Below are positions 44,030 to 57,381 of a DNA stretch of 64,000 nucleotides, one piece after another. Both the position numbers and the translations under genes were made by a program. A model generated the notes under the pieces. The model was not told the DNA's origin. It saw only the letters and a list, made by a program, of their open reading frames with translations, and made no database searches. The stretch is taken from contig CAIIXF020000005.1 of the NCBI GenBank assembly GCA_903813345.2, forward strand, positions 21,515,375-21,579,374, read 5' to 3'. Position 1 is the stretch's first letter, and every line of letters starts with the position of its first letter. The stretch comes from Owenia fusiformis (lineage: Eukaryota > Annelida > Polychaeta > Sabellida > Oweniidae).

Positions 44030-44170
44030 TTTTGTTAACTGTGCAATCTTTTTTGACATCTTAAGATGCATATCTTGTGTAATATCCATGTCTTTTCCCA
44101 TGTTTTGTGACAAGGTTCCATAATTTCCGTTCTTGTAATGGTTGTGAGACATTTTGGCACTGGCTGCCAT
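44030..44170 (-). CDS. FAM184A: FAM184A-like coiled-coil protein, exon 1 (start codon)
   Basis: First coding exon, 47 codons, phase-0 end. From memory of vertebrate FAM184A, the segment QDMHLKMSKKIAQLTK matches the vertebrate N-terminus almost residue for residue, and joining to exon 2 gives LTK-VIYALNTKNDEH, the conserved junction. The ATG at 44170 was chosen because its context (CCAACATGG) is good and MAASAKMSHNHYK resembles the vertebrate start in length and spacing. A second ATG lies six codons in. The exon ends AAA then GTATGG, a usable donor. FAM184A is a long, mostly coiled-coil protein of poorly defined function, and nothing enzymatic is visible. Intron 1 is about 23.1 kb and hosts the nested recombinase gene. 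An ancestral FAM184 predating the A/B split is equally possible. Confidence 0.9.
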
Positions 44171-44449
44171 GTTGGTTCTCCGCGGAAGCCTTGTCACACT
44201 GTCAAATGTGAAAACGGTTCATAACTACTCAGTATTCCTCACAAAATAATATTATCATAAATTCATGAATAATCACTTTTATATTACTTCGAATTTATTG
44301 GATTCTATTGAATAATTGAATGACAGAAGGAAAGAATTAAATTCATCAAATTTAGAATTACTCCGCGGAGTCCCGTTGCTAGAACAACATAAGTAAGTTC
44401 CTACTTGTTAGAATAGAATGTTTTCAGGCAGACTTCAAGTACATTTAGA
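44171..44449 (-). promoter_or_regulatory. putative 5' UTR and promoter region of FAM184A
   Basis: Immediately upstream of the chosen ATG. GACAAGGCTTCCGCGGAGAA is the most GC-rich part. No TATA box or clear initiator. Assigned from position only. The flank contains no element edge until 44450. Confidence 0.35.
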
Positions 44450-44965
44450 CAGGGCTGTCAACTTGGGACCATCTAACATGCGTGACTTCCAAATGTTGAA
44501 CACCTTCCCTTCAAACTTTGGACAGCTTCAGTGAAAACTGGTAGATTTTGGACACCTAATTTTTTTCCAGCTCGCTATTCAAGTCCGTCAAGGGGGGGAG
44601 GGAGGGGGGGAGGTGTAAATTTTTTTCGAAGCGATTGCGTGATATATACACATATTTTGTACAAAATGCGTGACATAAACGGCAATCGCGTGCAAAGACC
44701 GAACGGAATGCGTTCGCTTTTTTTCGCCGTTCGGTATTTTACCGTGTCGCGATTTCACAAAAACAATTTTTAAAAATTTCAGCAAAATGCGTGATTTCCG
44801 TTCGGTATTTTACCGTGTCGCGATTTCACAAAAAACAATTTTTAAAAATTTCAGCAAAATGCGTGATTTGCGTGATATTTGATCATACACGCTAAATTGA
44901 TGCGTGATTTCTATTTTTCCAGCAAGTTGACAATCACGCCTAATGCGAGAGGGTTGACAGGGCAG
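44450..44965. mobile_element. CAGGGCTGTCAA-family element, divergent copy
   Basis: Ends CAGGGCTGTCAACTTGGG and GGGTTGACAGGGCAG, flanked by TTTAGA/TTTAGG. The interior keeps the layout (GTGACTTCCAAATGTTG, a G-rich tract at 44594-44612, then GCGTGA words) but differs in sequence. GTATTTTACCGTGTCGCG is duplicated. It lies about 280 bp upstream of the FAM184A start codon. Confidence 0.8.
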
Positions 44966-45223
44966 TTTAGGCAAAACAGCAGAGTTTCAGATCCTCAACA
45001 ATACCATGGGCTTTATGAGTTTTTACTCCGTTTTTACTAGTATTTTCAAAAAATTACTTGTAATTGAAAGTAAATAACTTGTGCGAAAACTCCAAGGCCT
45101 GTACAGAGGACCCCCTTGGTTTAGGCCTTCAACTTCCTACTGACTCCCTGGACTGACACTTGCTGGCATTGACCTTTTTACTAGGAATTTTTCCATTTAC
45201 ATTTATAAACATCAATATTATTG

Positions 45224-45558
45224 GGAATGTACTAAAAACCCTTCGACCTATGACCCTTCGACCCTACGACTTACTGGGTGTCAAGAATTTTTGGAACATA
45301 TTTTTCTGAAAAACCCTTCGACCTCTGATTTCCCAGTCCAGTTTTCTAAATGATTATGTATAGTTCCAACTTGAGCTCCCCGTAGGATTTAATCTACCTA
45401 ATCGGAAAATGTTTTGTACGTACTCTTTCAATAGAAACATAGTTGGTACCCAGTCCTCTTGTTACCAACCCCACACACATTACAAATATGATGGTTATTA
45501 GACTTAGCCGAAATCGTGAGAACTCTAGAATCTCTGGTCATAAAAAGGAAATGTGTCC
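45224..45558 (+). repeat. 335-bp tandem duplication, first copy (intact)
   Basis: Made of a CCTTCGACC-family repeat, TTCCCAGTCCAGTTTTCTAA, GGAAAATGTTTTGTACGTAC, then TTGGTACCCAGTCCTCTTGT and AATCTCTGGTCATAAAAAGG. The second copy starts at 45559 and is cut at 45783 by a 4-kb element, resuming at 49791-49907. Confidence 0.85.
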
Positions 45559-45783
45559 TTATTGGGAATGTACTAAAAACCCTTCGACCTATGACCCTTC
45601 GACCCTACGACTTACTGGGTGTCAAGAATTTTTGGAACATATTTTTCTGAAAAACCCTTCGACCTCTGATTTCCCAGTCCAGTTTTCTAAATGATTATGT
45701 ATAGTTCCAACTTGAGCTCCCCGTAGGATTTAATCTACCTAATCGGAAAATGTTTTGTACGTACTCTTTCAATGGAAACATAG
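45559..45783 (+). repeat. tandem duplication, second copy, left part
   Basis: Nearly identical to 45224-45446. It ends GGAAACATAG where the element begins. The right part, GTTGGTACCCAGTCCTC and onward, is at 49791-49907. Confidence 0.85.
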
Positions 45784-48700
45784 TAGACCGGGTGCTTTTC
45801 TGCAAAAGGTCTCTCTGTAAAATGTGGTAGGCGTTTAGTGTTAAAAGTGTTCTGACAAATGTTTCTTATGTAACTTTTTATGCTGAATCCAAAAAAACAT
45901 GTTGGCAAGCTGAAATATGATTATTTAACCTTTAAAATACCATGTTAGTCCCCCTACCCCCAAAATTCACCCCTATCAGGGGGAAAAAATTCTTCAACTT
46001 AAAATAACTTTGATTTTATGGTTTTTGTAAGTGAAATACATGGACATTGTATAAAATAAACATTTGAAGTATGAATGATACGGATTACCCTTAAGAAATT
46101 TGAATAAAAGCAAAAAGTATGTACCCCAGGGGGCAAATTTATGACCCATTTTTTACTTTTCGTGTCATAACTTTTTTATTAGACAATGATGGATGCTAAA
46201 AAAATCCATGTAAAAGGCATAATACCTGGTCTACTAATCCTGCAAGAATCAAAGTAATTCCTTTGATAATTGCCTTGAAAAAAATTAGTGAATTTAAGAA
46301 AAAATGACATTTTAGCTGGGACTGATTTTATGTGTGACTATAACTGACCCCTATTGCTTTAACATTTATCCCTCTGTGTTCATATATTTAGCATTTTAGA
46401 ATAAATCTAAAATATAAAACTTATTTAGCAAAGTTTTATGAAGATTTAAGCTTTTTATCATGTTCAACTATTAAAAATTCATGAAATATGATGTCTAAAA
46501 TTGATAAGTTATATGTATACCCTTGGAAGACCCTTATAATTTCTTATTTATGAACATATTTGTACCAATATTAGTTTTCTAGCTTAGAGAAATGATGTAT
46601 GATATATCCTGGCTTGGCTTTCTTGTGGTTTGAACAATCTTTTAAGTGTTATCATTGAAAATTCATTCTTAAATCATAGGTCTGCAATCGATTAAATTCA
46701 TGTATACCATTAGTATCATTCTACTGGTATGAGCATAATTGAACTAGCTATGCTTTCATAGATTAGTTGTTTGATATATGACATATTCCAAGCTGACTTT
46801 CTGGTGATTTTAACCATCTAAGAGGCTTAATCATTGAAAACCATTATAAACAAAGGCCTAAACGGACAGTATTAAGGTAGACTATTAGAACACCCTTATT
46901 AATTCCAGGGTTAGAGTATATTGGTACCTACTACTGTCTCATAGCTCGGAGGTTTGATATATGACATATTCTGACTAGTTTTTCTGCAGATTTGAACCAC
47001 CTAACAGGTCTAATCATTGAATATACTTAATATACTAGGTCTAAAATTGAAGTATCCAATAGAACCCTCTATGATAAATTCAAAAAAGATTCAGAATGAC
47101 ATTAACCTCAACACTGGATCTGAATCAGGATTACTATTCTTCATAGAGCTGAACTAGGAAGACAAGGCTAATTTCATTCTAAGCAGCCTGACAATTGCAT
47201 GACGTGAGAGCAAAAGTACCAATGATTCATACAAATCATCATTTTATGGAGTTTTCTGAACAATGTTAAGTCATATTAAAAAATCCCCCCCCCCCCCCAA
47301 TTGTCCCCATTAACCATTTTTTTGTTACTCTTGGAGTTAAGGCAGAAATTCTTGACAAATGGCGTATACTCACTTTGACAACATTTTGAATAAGTGGGAT
47401 GTTTCAGTTAATGAGAGTTTTTGCAGAGTAGCAATTTTTGAAATTTAAATCCAATAGGACCATATATGGGAAATTCAAAAAAGATTCAGAATGACATTAA
47501 CCACAACATTGGATCTGGAAATCAAATAAAGCAACTGATTGATGTGATCTCGGATGACTCTTGTAAATCAGAATTACAATCCTTCATAGAGCTGAACAAG
47601 GAAGACAAGGATTACTTTTCATTCTGGTAGTAATACATGGACATGGTCCAAATCTTGATACGCTTCACCATAGCCCAAAGAAAGGGAAATTGGGAGCTTC
47701 ATCTCAATGTATTTCAATGCATGATCCCCTTTTTCATGAGATATGACCACCAAAAGTATGTAAGATGGGGCACAGTACACTTCACCGCTGAAGTTTTGCT
47801 TCCTTGAAGACTGTAGCCAAATCCTCAGACGTAGATGCAATTGATGCTAATTTGTAAGAAGGATCATATATTGGAAATATTACGGTTGGCATTTCAATAC
47901 CATTTCTTAAACAGTTAAGGAGTAGAGTACATTTGAGTTGGCTTGAATGTTTCATTCGTCAATGAGAGGGCTATTGGAAAGGCTCATGTTTCATGATTTC
48001 ATTGATGCCCACAGGTCTGTGGTTAGCTTCAGGCTATCAATTTTTTCAATTTTTCTTCAACATGTATTGTTATGACTTCAGTATGAATGAAATGTCCCTT
48101 GGTGTTCTGGTCCTGGATTGTGATATTGGTTCTCCATTGGAGGGGGGAGGGGGATGTTAGACATTGTTTCTTTTCACGTTAGATTATGGTTTTGGGATAT
48201 ATAGGGTCTACTTTTCTTATGACAGATTTGCACTTGCGGTTTGCTTTTCTTGTTGGGTTTCTTTAATGTTTTTAGTCACCCTTCCCTTTGGCATTTGTGC
48301 TTATATATCCATAGATTCTTGTTTTGATTTGCAAATTACCACCCCCTCCCCTCTATGGAATCTCAAAACGCAAGTCCAAACATCATTCTTGTTTGGACTC
48401 CCCATGTGTGACCTAAGATTATACCCCAGTGCCCATCTGTTCAATGCAGATATTGTCTTTGTGTTATGCCTACAATTCTGCTTCCCTTCTAACCAATACC
48501 ATACTGGCATAGGGGTCAATCAACTTGGTTGATTGAATTTGTAGAGCCTTTCACCACATAGTTCAATGCAAGAATCCTTGCTCAACTGCAGCAGGTACTA
48601 TATTCTAATAGTTAGTGCATTTCCTCTAAGTTTACTGTGCCACACCTTCCATAATTTTGGTGGTCATGAAATAAGGGATCGTGCATTGAAATGCATTGAA

Positions 48701-49790
48701 GTGAAGCTCCTAATTTCCCTTTCTTTGGGCTTGGATGAAGTATAGCAAGATTTGGACCAGGTCCATGTATCAACACCAGAATGAAGTTAGCCTTGTCTTC
48801 CCTGTTCAGCTCTATGAAGGATTTTACTAATCTATGAAATCATAGCTTGTTCAAGTTGATTATTTTGGTCAATCTTGCATATTTTGCTTTAATATTTCAG
48901 AATTATTTACTTCATTTAATGTGAATTTTGTTGTGAACATTTAATGATAATCTGCTTATAAAGTAAAAAACTACAGCATTTTACAACACATGCCCCATGT
49001 GGCCACCACTCCAGCCAACGAAGCTGTTGATGACTCTCCTACACATAGCCTATCCACTTAAAATTGAAGAACATCTGAGAATTTGTCTGACACAAGTTTT
49101 ACTTCTCTAGATAGATTTTAGTCACGCCATGGACAATTGAACAACTTCCTTTGCCAGATTTGATTGTGCATGTAGAGGAGAAGTGGCCACATTGGACATA
49201 TGTTGTAAAGTGCTGTAGTTTTACAAACAGGCATATTATCATGAAACTTTCACAACAAAACTCATATTGAATGAACTGAATAATTCTGAAGTTTTGAGGC
49301 AGAATATGCAGGATTGACAAAGTAAATTAACTTTTTTTCGGTCCTGTTTTTTGGACACCCTGTACCAGTAGAATGATACTAGGCTAATGGTATACTTGAA
49401 TTTAATCGATTGCAGACCTATGATTTAAGAATGAATTTTCAATGATAACACCTAAGATTGTTCAAACCACCAGAAAGCCAAGCCAGGATATATCATACAT
49501 TATTTGTCTAAGCTAGAAAACTAATATTTTATACAATGTCCATGTATTTCACTTACAAAAACCATAAAATCAAAGTTATTTTAGGTTAACGAATTTTTTC
49601 CCCCTGTTAGGGGTGAATTTTGGGGGTAGGGGGACTAACATGGTATTTTAAGGGTTAAATAATCATATTTCAGCTTGCCAACATGGTTTTTTGGATTCAG
49701 CATAAAAAGTTACATAAGAAACACTTGTCAGAACACTTTTAACACTAAACGCCTACCACATTTCCTCTAGATGAAAATGCACCTTGTCTA
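45784..49790. mobile_element. 4.0-kb TIR element with about 280-bp arms and inner inverted repeats
   Basis: Ends TAGACCGGGTGC and GCACCTTGTCTA, with TAG repeated on both sides (3-4 bp duplication). Arms: AAAATACCATGTTAGTCCCC, TAGGCGTTTAGTGTTAAAAG and inverses. Further pairs join 46540-46732 with 49367-49510, and 47560-47760 with 48650-48830 (CCCAAAGAAAGGGAAATTGG and inverse). An ACACCCTG terminus near 49366 marks another nested insertion. Short frames at 47619-47840 and 48164-48532 resemble no transposase I know. Confidence 0.75.
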
Positions 49791-49907
49791 TAGTTGGTAC
49801 CCAGTCCTCTTGTTACCAACCCCACACACATTACAAATATGATGGTTATTAGACTTAGCCGAAATCGTGAGAACTCTAGAATCTCTGGTCATAAAAGGAA
49901 ATGTAAC

Positions 49908-52754
49908 TATGACGATAAGGAAGGTTTGTACATGTCAAAACATTGTCACTTCAAAGAATTCATAATCTACTGTGAGCCTATCAATCAAAGGTGTGAATAG
50001 TGCAGCTGAATTGCGTAAGGAATATAAGAATCGCGCTGAAAAACACTCTTTTCAAATCTCTAGAAATATAAGACCAATTACTAAGTTTTATCATGGACTT
50101 CAAATAACTGGACTGCAATCGCCTTCCCCTTGACCAATGAAAACGCCGCATTAAGGGAATTCCAGTGGTTAGAAGTCCATGGTTTTATACACCATTAAAA
50201 AGCTTAAATCACCGATAATTTAAGAAATAGTTCTCATGATTAATGGATTGATGACTTTTACTCTATATTTGACCAGAAAGAACATGGATAACTGAAAATG
50301 AATGATTATCTTCTATGCCCATCGGCCGGAAATTAACAAACACACTAATTCAGACTAGGCCATAAGAATTAGATTATTTGTTTAAGTGCATTCCTTTGCT
50401 TGCAAGATTTTAAGCAAATCAGAAAAAACAATCACTTCCAAATAGCAACCCCAAGGGTCTGAACGTACCATCACGTTTCGTTCAATCAGAATCGGAAATA
50501 GCAGACAATTTGATGTGCGTCAAAATTCTAAGTTGCTGTAACTGGGAAGAGTAATAGGCTTTGGCATGATTTTTTATATTTAAAGGACAACTGAAATAGC
50601 TTTTCTCAACTTGCAGCTACAAAAATACGTTTTTTCCATTGTAAGCCCACCGTAGAGTTCTTGCGATAGCCATTATAAAATAAATGTTAGATAACTGCTA
50701 ACGGTCATAGCAGCTGGGCGGCCAAACCAAAATATGACGTCACGATTATCACTACGCGCCGGTGATTAAAAATTCTCGGCATACGTCCAGAATCTCCACT
50801 TCCCGAATAGATATTCTAATCCTGTAAAAACTACAGAATATTTACACTTTATACTTGGCAGAGACATAATGTATAGTTTCTTTTTACGATTTAAATAGGT
50901 TTCGATCACGCAACTTCAATATAAGTAGGGTAATTTGAACTTTCATTTCGAGCATTTTGAAGACCCCTTGAAACAATCGAATAAATACCACTAGTTCGGT
51001 AGGCAGTTTGACAGTTGTTTTCGACTTGTAACATGTATTTTCAGATTTCAAGGTGTAACTTTATAAGTTATGACGTGAGTGGTCTATGTCTCTTCATATA
51101 AGTGTGTCTGGATCTATATTAGACAGATTCGCTGGACATTAAGTTGAAATGAGCTGTCCTTATCGGGGCTGACTCGATTTGGAATCAGCTGAATGGCGAT
51201 TTTCCTTCTGACATTCGACGAGTTTAGTGAGCTCTTCAACCGATTTGTTCTTGGTAAATCGCTTGACCAACGAGATTAAAAGGAAGTCTAATCATATAGG
51301 AACTGCACATACCTTAAAACTGCATAACACGCGCGATTATTTGTATTTAATCGGCTCTTTACCGTCTCCTGATGTCTATTCTAGAGTGAGCAACTACATG
51401 TACTTGTCAAATACATTCCACAGGAGGTCAATGATACCGGTCACTGAGTACAGTGACCCAAAAGGCAAATTATAACAAACCGATTACTAGTAGTACCCGG
51501 TTACCATAGAAAATATAAATTCTATTGGTAAATGTAACTAAATCAGAAAACTCAGAAAATATAAAATAATAACGTTAATTTTGATTTTCAACTGAATATT
51601 ATATTGAAATTGGAATCTGAGAATGTTCAATGCTGGGGCATAAATAAGGAATGGCAATAATATATGGAAAAGTATATTCATAATGTACATGAATGACATT
51701 TGTATATCATTGCAAGAAGTTACATTTCTTCATTTATCACTGAAGGGGCTTAACTTGAGGCAACCATTGTCTAATTCATAAAAATATTGATCCAATCACT
51801 CCATTGTAGGCCTAAGTTTTTAATTGGTTGCTAATGGTAAAAATAGTAGCTTGAGAATGAGAATATAATTAAGAAATATAGACCGAAAAGCAGGGGTAAT
51901 ATTGTCGAATACACCCCGCGTGAAATGTTGACTTTGTTTACATTTTATAGAAGGCGTGAATACATTTGTGTTCGAATATAAAATTTAGCATAGAATTTAT
52001 GCCTGGACTGGAATAAAAGGAGACGTCGCCGTACGGAGAAAAGTCTCTTGGGCTCATAATTTTTTAATGAAAAATTTAGAAATATCACCCAAATTAAATC
52101 ATGAATATTCAAAAGAACACACTTAATTCTGCAAGATGTAAAAATATCACAATTGTTCGAAGCAGGGGTAACGTGCAGTAGACCGATTCAATAAAATACA
52201 ATTAGTCTAGATTTGGAGAAAGAAGTTCATCAGTTTACTGCACTCATAATTTATTTTTTTATGAAAAAATTTGAAATATCACCCAAATTAAATCTTTTCA
52301 AAAGAAGACATTCAAATCTAGCCTAAATAATGTAAAAGAATTGTGCAAAGCAGGGTAACGCTAGAGTGATGAACTTCGTTCTTCAAATCGAGAATACTCA
52401 TTTGTTGAAAATGTTATACCTAGCATTTGTAACAGAATTATGCCTGGTACATACTTTTGCTCTAATAATGCAATATTTAATGTTTTCATGCTGGGGATAT
52501 AATTGCAAATTTTGTAAAAATTATGCTAACAACAAATATGACACACTATGTTATAATTATTTTAAATATTATCAATAATTCACTTTATTTTCATGATATT
52601 CAATACAATTTATATAATATTGCATGTGTTCAATATAGCAGAACTTGATTGATACCTTCTAAACCATACTATAAGGGAACAAATTCATCATCATTCATAG
52701 GGAAGTGATTTTAAAGTGTGCCCCAATTTCAGACACAGATAGACATGATAGAAA
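49908..52754. other. intergenic, no gene accepted
   Basis: Upstream of FAM184A. An 82-codon frame at 51227-51475 (GTG start) has balanced composition, but no splice context or family was recognised. Between 51880 and 52360, AAATATCACCCAAATTAAAT and GCAGGGGTAAC recur about every 190 bp. GACGTCACGATTATCAC near 50733 is a TGACGTCA-type word. Confidence 0.4.
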
Positions 52755-53696
52755 CCAGAACAACGGCAATGCCAAAGCGTAGCGAATCCCATCGAACAGA
52801 AATGGCTGGCATTTTTACAAACGAATGCAAATATCATAAAACAACACACCAGAAAGGCCACCATTTTCAAAATGGTTGCTCACTAGCCAAGTTGTCATCA
52901 GGAGAAATAATATGCTTTTAAGTAGCCATCTCTAAAATTTTCGAAAAATCGCACACATACTTGTAAAATAACACACATAAAAATGGTGGCCATTTTTCAA
53001 AATGGCCAACTACTCCCCAAAGTTTAATTAGACAATGTGCCATGCTTAAAGTATTCACATATCAAATATGAACAAAATCGCTCCAATACTTTTCGAGTTA
53101 TAGTAAAATACGTTAAAATGGCGGCCATTTTTCAAAATGGCCACCTTCTACCAAAAGTGTCATTAGAAATAGACAGTGTGCCATGCTTATAATATTCACA
53201 TACCAAATATGAACAAAATTGCTCCACTACTTTTCGAGTTATAGTAAAATACATTAAAATTGGGGCCATTTTTCAAAATGGCCGCCTTCTACCAAAAGTG
53301 TCATAGGACAGTGTGCCATGCTTATAGTTTTCACATACCAAATATGAACAAAATCGCTCCACTACTTTTCGAGTTATAGTAAAATACGTTAAAATGGGGG
53401 CCATTTTTCAATTTTTTTTCAAAATGGCCGCCTTCTACCAAAAGTGTCATAGGACAGTGTGCCATGCTTATAGTTTTCACATACCAAATATGAACAAAAT
53501 CGCTCCACTACTTTTAGAGTTATAGTAAAATACGTTAAAATTGCGGCCATTTTTCAAAATGGCCGCCTTCTACCAAAAGTGTCTTTAGACAGTGTGCAAT
53601 GCTTATAGTATTCACATACCAAATATGAACAAAATCGCTCCACTATATTTTGAGTTACAGCAAAAATCGTAAAATGAACTTCGTTCGATGGGATAA
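52755..53696 (-). mobile_element. Helentron-like (HINE) element, copy 4 (microsatellite deleted)
   Basis: Begins CCAGAACAACGGCAATGCC and ends CTTCGTTCGATGGGAT with TT next to it on the element strand. It has four to five tandem units as in copies 2 and 3, but the GGAC tract and about 300 bp before the terminus are missing (join at AAATGAACTTCG). Confidence 0.78.
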
Positions 53697-54377
53697 TAAA
53701 TGTAGATCTAGACAGACAGGAAGTGTGTAATTGAAAAATTGACCAAATGACATTAAAACTTGATACATTTGACCAAGTTTTTGGAATGAGGATATTCTCA
53801 AAATTTCAGTTTTCATGAATCTCGTTCTAGCTTTTTAACAGAAAATAATAGGACAAGACAAAAACTAATAAATATCACTCTCAATGAGCATAGCACCAGT
53901 CGATTTGTATGAAGTTCTATCCTCCAGAGTTCCGAAAGTTCGTCAGCTATAGACTTTGAAGTTGTACATCAAAGTTGTACAAATTCAAATTGAATACCAT
54001 GAGTGGAAGACATTTTGATGACAAAATATATTTAAAAGGCCATGTGAAATAACTGATAGGTTGTTTTCTTGGTATTTTAATGACAAGATATATGTGGCAT
54101 CCATCCACCAGGTTGCATGCTGATTGAGCAGAAAATGAGAATAAAAACATGTAAAAAATTACAGTTAACATTTTTTAAAAATCATAATTTCATAATTCCA
54201 GCGACATATTTCTAACCCTTTTTCTCAACACAGCCCCTGTGAGGAGGGGGGGTCATGCCAAAAACTCACAGATTCAATGGATAGACAACCAAAATTTTAG
54301 ATAAGCAGAAATAATCATTAATTTGGTTAAAATGAAAAACTAAGATTTTAAAAACTATTTACCAATGTACCATTGTA
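53697..54377. other. intergenic, no gene seen
   Basis: No credible frame. ACTTTGAAGTTGTACATCAA near 53953 has a small internal repeat. A G-run is near 54246. Confidence 0.4.
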
Positions 54378-54819
54378 CAGGGTGTCCAGAAAGTATGGGA
54401 CCCCCTAGGCAGACATATACCAATGCCTTCACAGTATGTATTATATAACATTTTGAAGGTTATCAAGAATTACATTGACTTGTCCAGTATCATGATTCAA
54501 CTCTCAAATAGTGTTTGGCCAAGGTGAGGGTAGATACTCCATGGAAACTCTTTATTTCCTTAAAAATGTTTTAAGAGGATTTAAAATGCAACATGGCCAA
54601 GGAAAGACACACTACTACTAATTTAGTGTAAAACTGAACTTCAACTGTAGCCAGAAACTAAATTTTGAAAAATCTGTAACCTTTTTCCAATTTGGGAATT
54701 GACACATGATACTTTGCAAATCAATGTAACTTTGGATAAGCTTTAAAATCACATATGACACATACTATGGGGGCATTGGTACATTCTGCCTATGGAGGTC
54801 CCATACTTTTGGGACAGCC
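54378..54819. mobile_element. 442-bp TA-flanked MITE (CAGGGTGTCC ends)
   Basis: CAGGGTGTCCAGAAAGTATG and CATACTTTTGGGACAGCC, with TA duplicated outside. The arms extend (GGGACCCCCTAGGCAGA, TACCAATGCC and inverses). Tc1/mariner-type derivative by its ends. Confidence 0.8.
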
Positions 54820-55242
54820 TATAAATCTTTCCAGCAAATAGTATTTTCCAGAATATTTCCAATATTAGTATTTTCCAATATATCCTTATCTAATTTTGAA
54901 TCATAAATCATTACCTCAAAGAGTTGGAAGACAGGAGAATCAAATTGTCCCTGCTAACTGACTCTCTTTATAGTTCAATTTTCATGTCAACATCAAAGTC
55001 GTGTTATCATTCATTGTTATCATTTTGAGTATATAGTTCTTGGCATCTCGTTAACATTGCACAGTATCATTTTGTTTTCACCTTATCAATACTCTGCTGT
55101 TATGGACATGGTCTGGTCTTATAATCTCCATTGTGTTTCATCAGGAACGGAGTTTTTCAGATCAGACAAAGTTGATTTAACTGTACCATTAATAGGTGAT
55201 GGTGAATGGTGTAACGTTACGCCTTCATTTTTGTTGATTGAT

Positions 55243-55355
55243 TCATGTGAAGTTGTAAATCTGAGCTTGATATTGTTGATAAGTATCTAGTAACCTTTGA
55301 AGCCAGTCATTTTTGCACCTATGGCAGGGAACATCTTCAGCCAACACAAAAAAAT
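55243..55355 (-). CDS. candidate terminal exon of an unidentified gene
   Basis: The minus strand has a good acceptor (TTTTCTAATTTTTCAG) followed by about 37 codons reading FFVLAEDVPCHRCKNDWLQR then LLDTYQQYQAQIYNFT and a TGA at 55243-55245. The peptide looks natural (CxxC, then an amphipathic helix) but I do not recognise it. It does not splice in phase to the candidate exon at 57382-57461, so at least one more exon would be needed. It could be a chance frame. Confidence 0.3.
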
Positions 55356-56929
55356 CTGAAAAATTAGAAAAATACATGAATATTAATGTTATATTATAAG
55401 AAACTTGATAGGAAAAAATCATGTTTTCTGTAATCAATATGACAATATAACAATGGACTAGTTATTAGAAATAATCTTGATTTACACAATTCAAAGTTTT
55501 CAAAATTCAGTCAATGTGATATCATACTTGAAATCTACATATTACTTGTAAATAATATCTCTTCAAATGTTGCATTGTGGGTAATAATTCAAGAAGACAT
55601 TCCAGTAAAAAATATAATTTGTGGGAGAATGTTCACATTTATTATTGCCATAATTGTGATGAATTCCATTTTATATTAAATTATCAACATGTATGCAGAT
55701 GAGATAATCATGTTTTTATTTTTGAGTTAAATCATTCATGAAAAGTACAAAATAAGATTTTTCTTGGAATGTGTACAAGAAGCATTTTCTCCAATTTTTA
55801 AAACCCAAGGCAATACTTCCCTGTTGAAAGCCCATGACTAAAACTGATGAAAATTCAAGTTTATGGGGATCACTTTAGATTTTTTCAAAATTTTCAAAAT
55901 CAAGCATAATCGATTCCTCGGCTAGCGAGGGGAAATGGGAATCCCCGTTGAGTCACGCAAATGCCCACATGTGCCTTAAACCAGGCAGCCAATCAGGTTC
56001 ATGATCAACAAATTCAACAACCAATCAGGTAACAGGTGGATTTTCTGGTATATTCTAACTTCAGATTAAATTAATTACTGCGAAATTAATTAGATCTGTC
56101 TGTACAATTGCAAAATTAACACTGAAAGCTGGGGATTGGGGACTTTGGTAAGTATATATCTAGTGGTTGAATATGTGGTAGATTTCAATATACCCAATAG
56201 TATAATCTCCTTAAACTTTCAAAATAATCCAATGTTGATTAGCTTACTGTTTTAGGAAAAGAAGCAAATATTATGTTTTAAATATTGCTTCTACGAGGAA
56301 TATAATTTTAAAATGCATTTTTCTCTGAAACATTTTCATGACACACATGCATAGATAGTTCATTTCTTGCTTATTTATCAATAAATTTTTTAAAATAAAA
56401 ACCAAAGTTTTGTATATCTCATTTTAACAACTTTTGGTTAGACTACAAAATAAGGTTAAGTGTTTTAAACTTTATATGGGGCCTTTAAAACAGTCTGTTT
56501 AAAATTTTAGATGATATATACGGTATACCAACTTCAGTTAGTTACATGAAAACAAACAGTTTACCTAGTGTTCTCCATCAGAGGATTTGAACATAATTTC
56601 TGTTCTAGGTTGAGTCAAGGCATTGTTGTTGGTCCTCTATTCTACTTTTGCAAGGCATTTCCTGAAAAAGTTATATATATTTTTTATTAGGGCTGAAAAA
56701 GCTATTTTGATGGTAAAGGTCATTTTGACAATAACCATTGTGATCCTGGCCATGTAAATGATATATGGGAGTACTACAACTGACTGAAGATCAAAGCGGA
56801 ACTCAGTTATCTTACTTCATTCAAAAAACTTTAAAATAACATGATTATTTCATTTCCTGTTTGGTGTAAATTTCTGATAACTACCATGAGACCTTAATGT
56901 GACCATAATATAATTAATTAATCACTGGC
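55356..56929. other. intergenic or intronic, nothing firm
   Basis: A segment at about 56564-56661 has splice-like edges on the minus strand (CTTTTTCAG and TAG then GTAAAC), but all frames contain stops, so it could only be non-coding. GAAAGCCCATG near 55826 belongs to a dispersed palindrome. Confidence 0.35.
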
Positions 56930-57235
56930 GGATCTGGGGGGGGGGCTAAGGGCCGGGGCCTCGTCATATGGGTGGGCTCAGAAAAAAATGGGCCAAAATA
57001 AATTTTGGTCCAAAAAAGTCTTAAGGCCCCAGAAAGTGGGCTTTTTTGGTCATAATGGGGGCTTCTAAGGCCTTATTTTTTAATTTTAGGCCAAAGTTTC
57101 AACATAATGGGCCTCAAATGTCAAAACTTGGTTGTAGGGGTCCAAACATTTTTTTCGCTGAAGTTTTTTCTCAGACCAAAAACTTGCCCCCCCCCCCCCC
57201 CTTGTTGGTTCCCAGGCCCCTGCAGCCCTGTAAAT
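56930..57235. repeat. GGGCC-rich repeat related to 40401-41060
   Basis: CACTGGCGGATCTGGGGGGG, then TGGGCTCAGAAAAAAATGGG and repeated AAGGCCTTATTTTTTAATTT. It ends with a C-run (about 57186-57201) and CCCCTGCAGCCCTG. Confidence 0.6.
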
Positions 57236-57381
57236 GTTCGCTCGCCACTCAGGTCAAGAAACATTGTAAACATTTTACGGAACTACCTTGACTTTGTCGC
57301 AAACCAACAATATACACTGTTACTGTACAGCATTAATTTCTTGAATTTGCACAACACATGTAAGGTTACACCTATACTCAC

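Noticed and set aside
48164-48532. 122-codon plus-strand frame
   Set aside because: It lies inside the 4-kb foldback; hydrophobic, T-rich codon use and no recognisable domain.
51227-51475. 82-codon plus-strand frame
   Set aside because: It starts with GTG, lies in otherwise empty intergenic DNA, and no motif or splice signal supports it.
56564-56661. Internal coding exon linking the 57-kb and 55-kb candidate exons
   Set aside because: Splice-like edges are present, but every frame contains a stop, including the frame required by the upstream phase.
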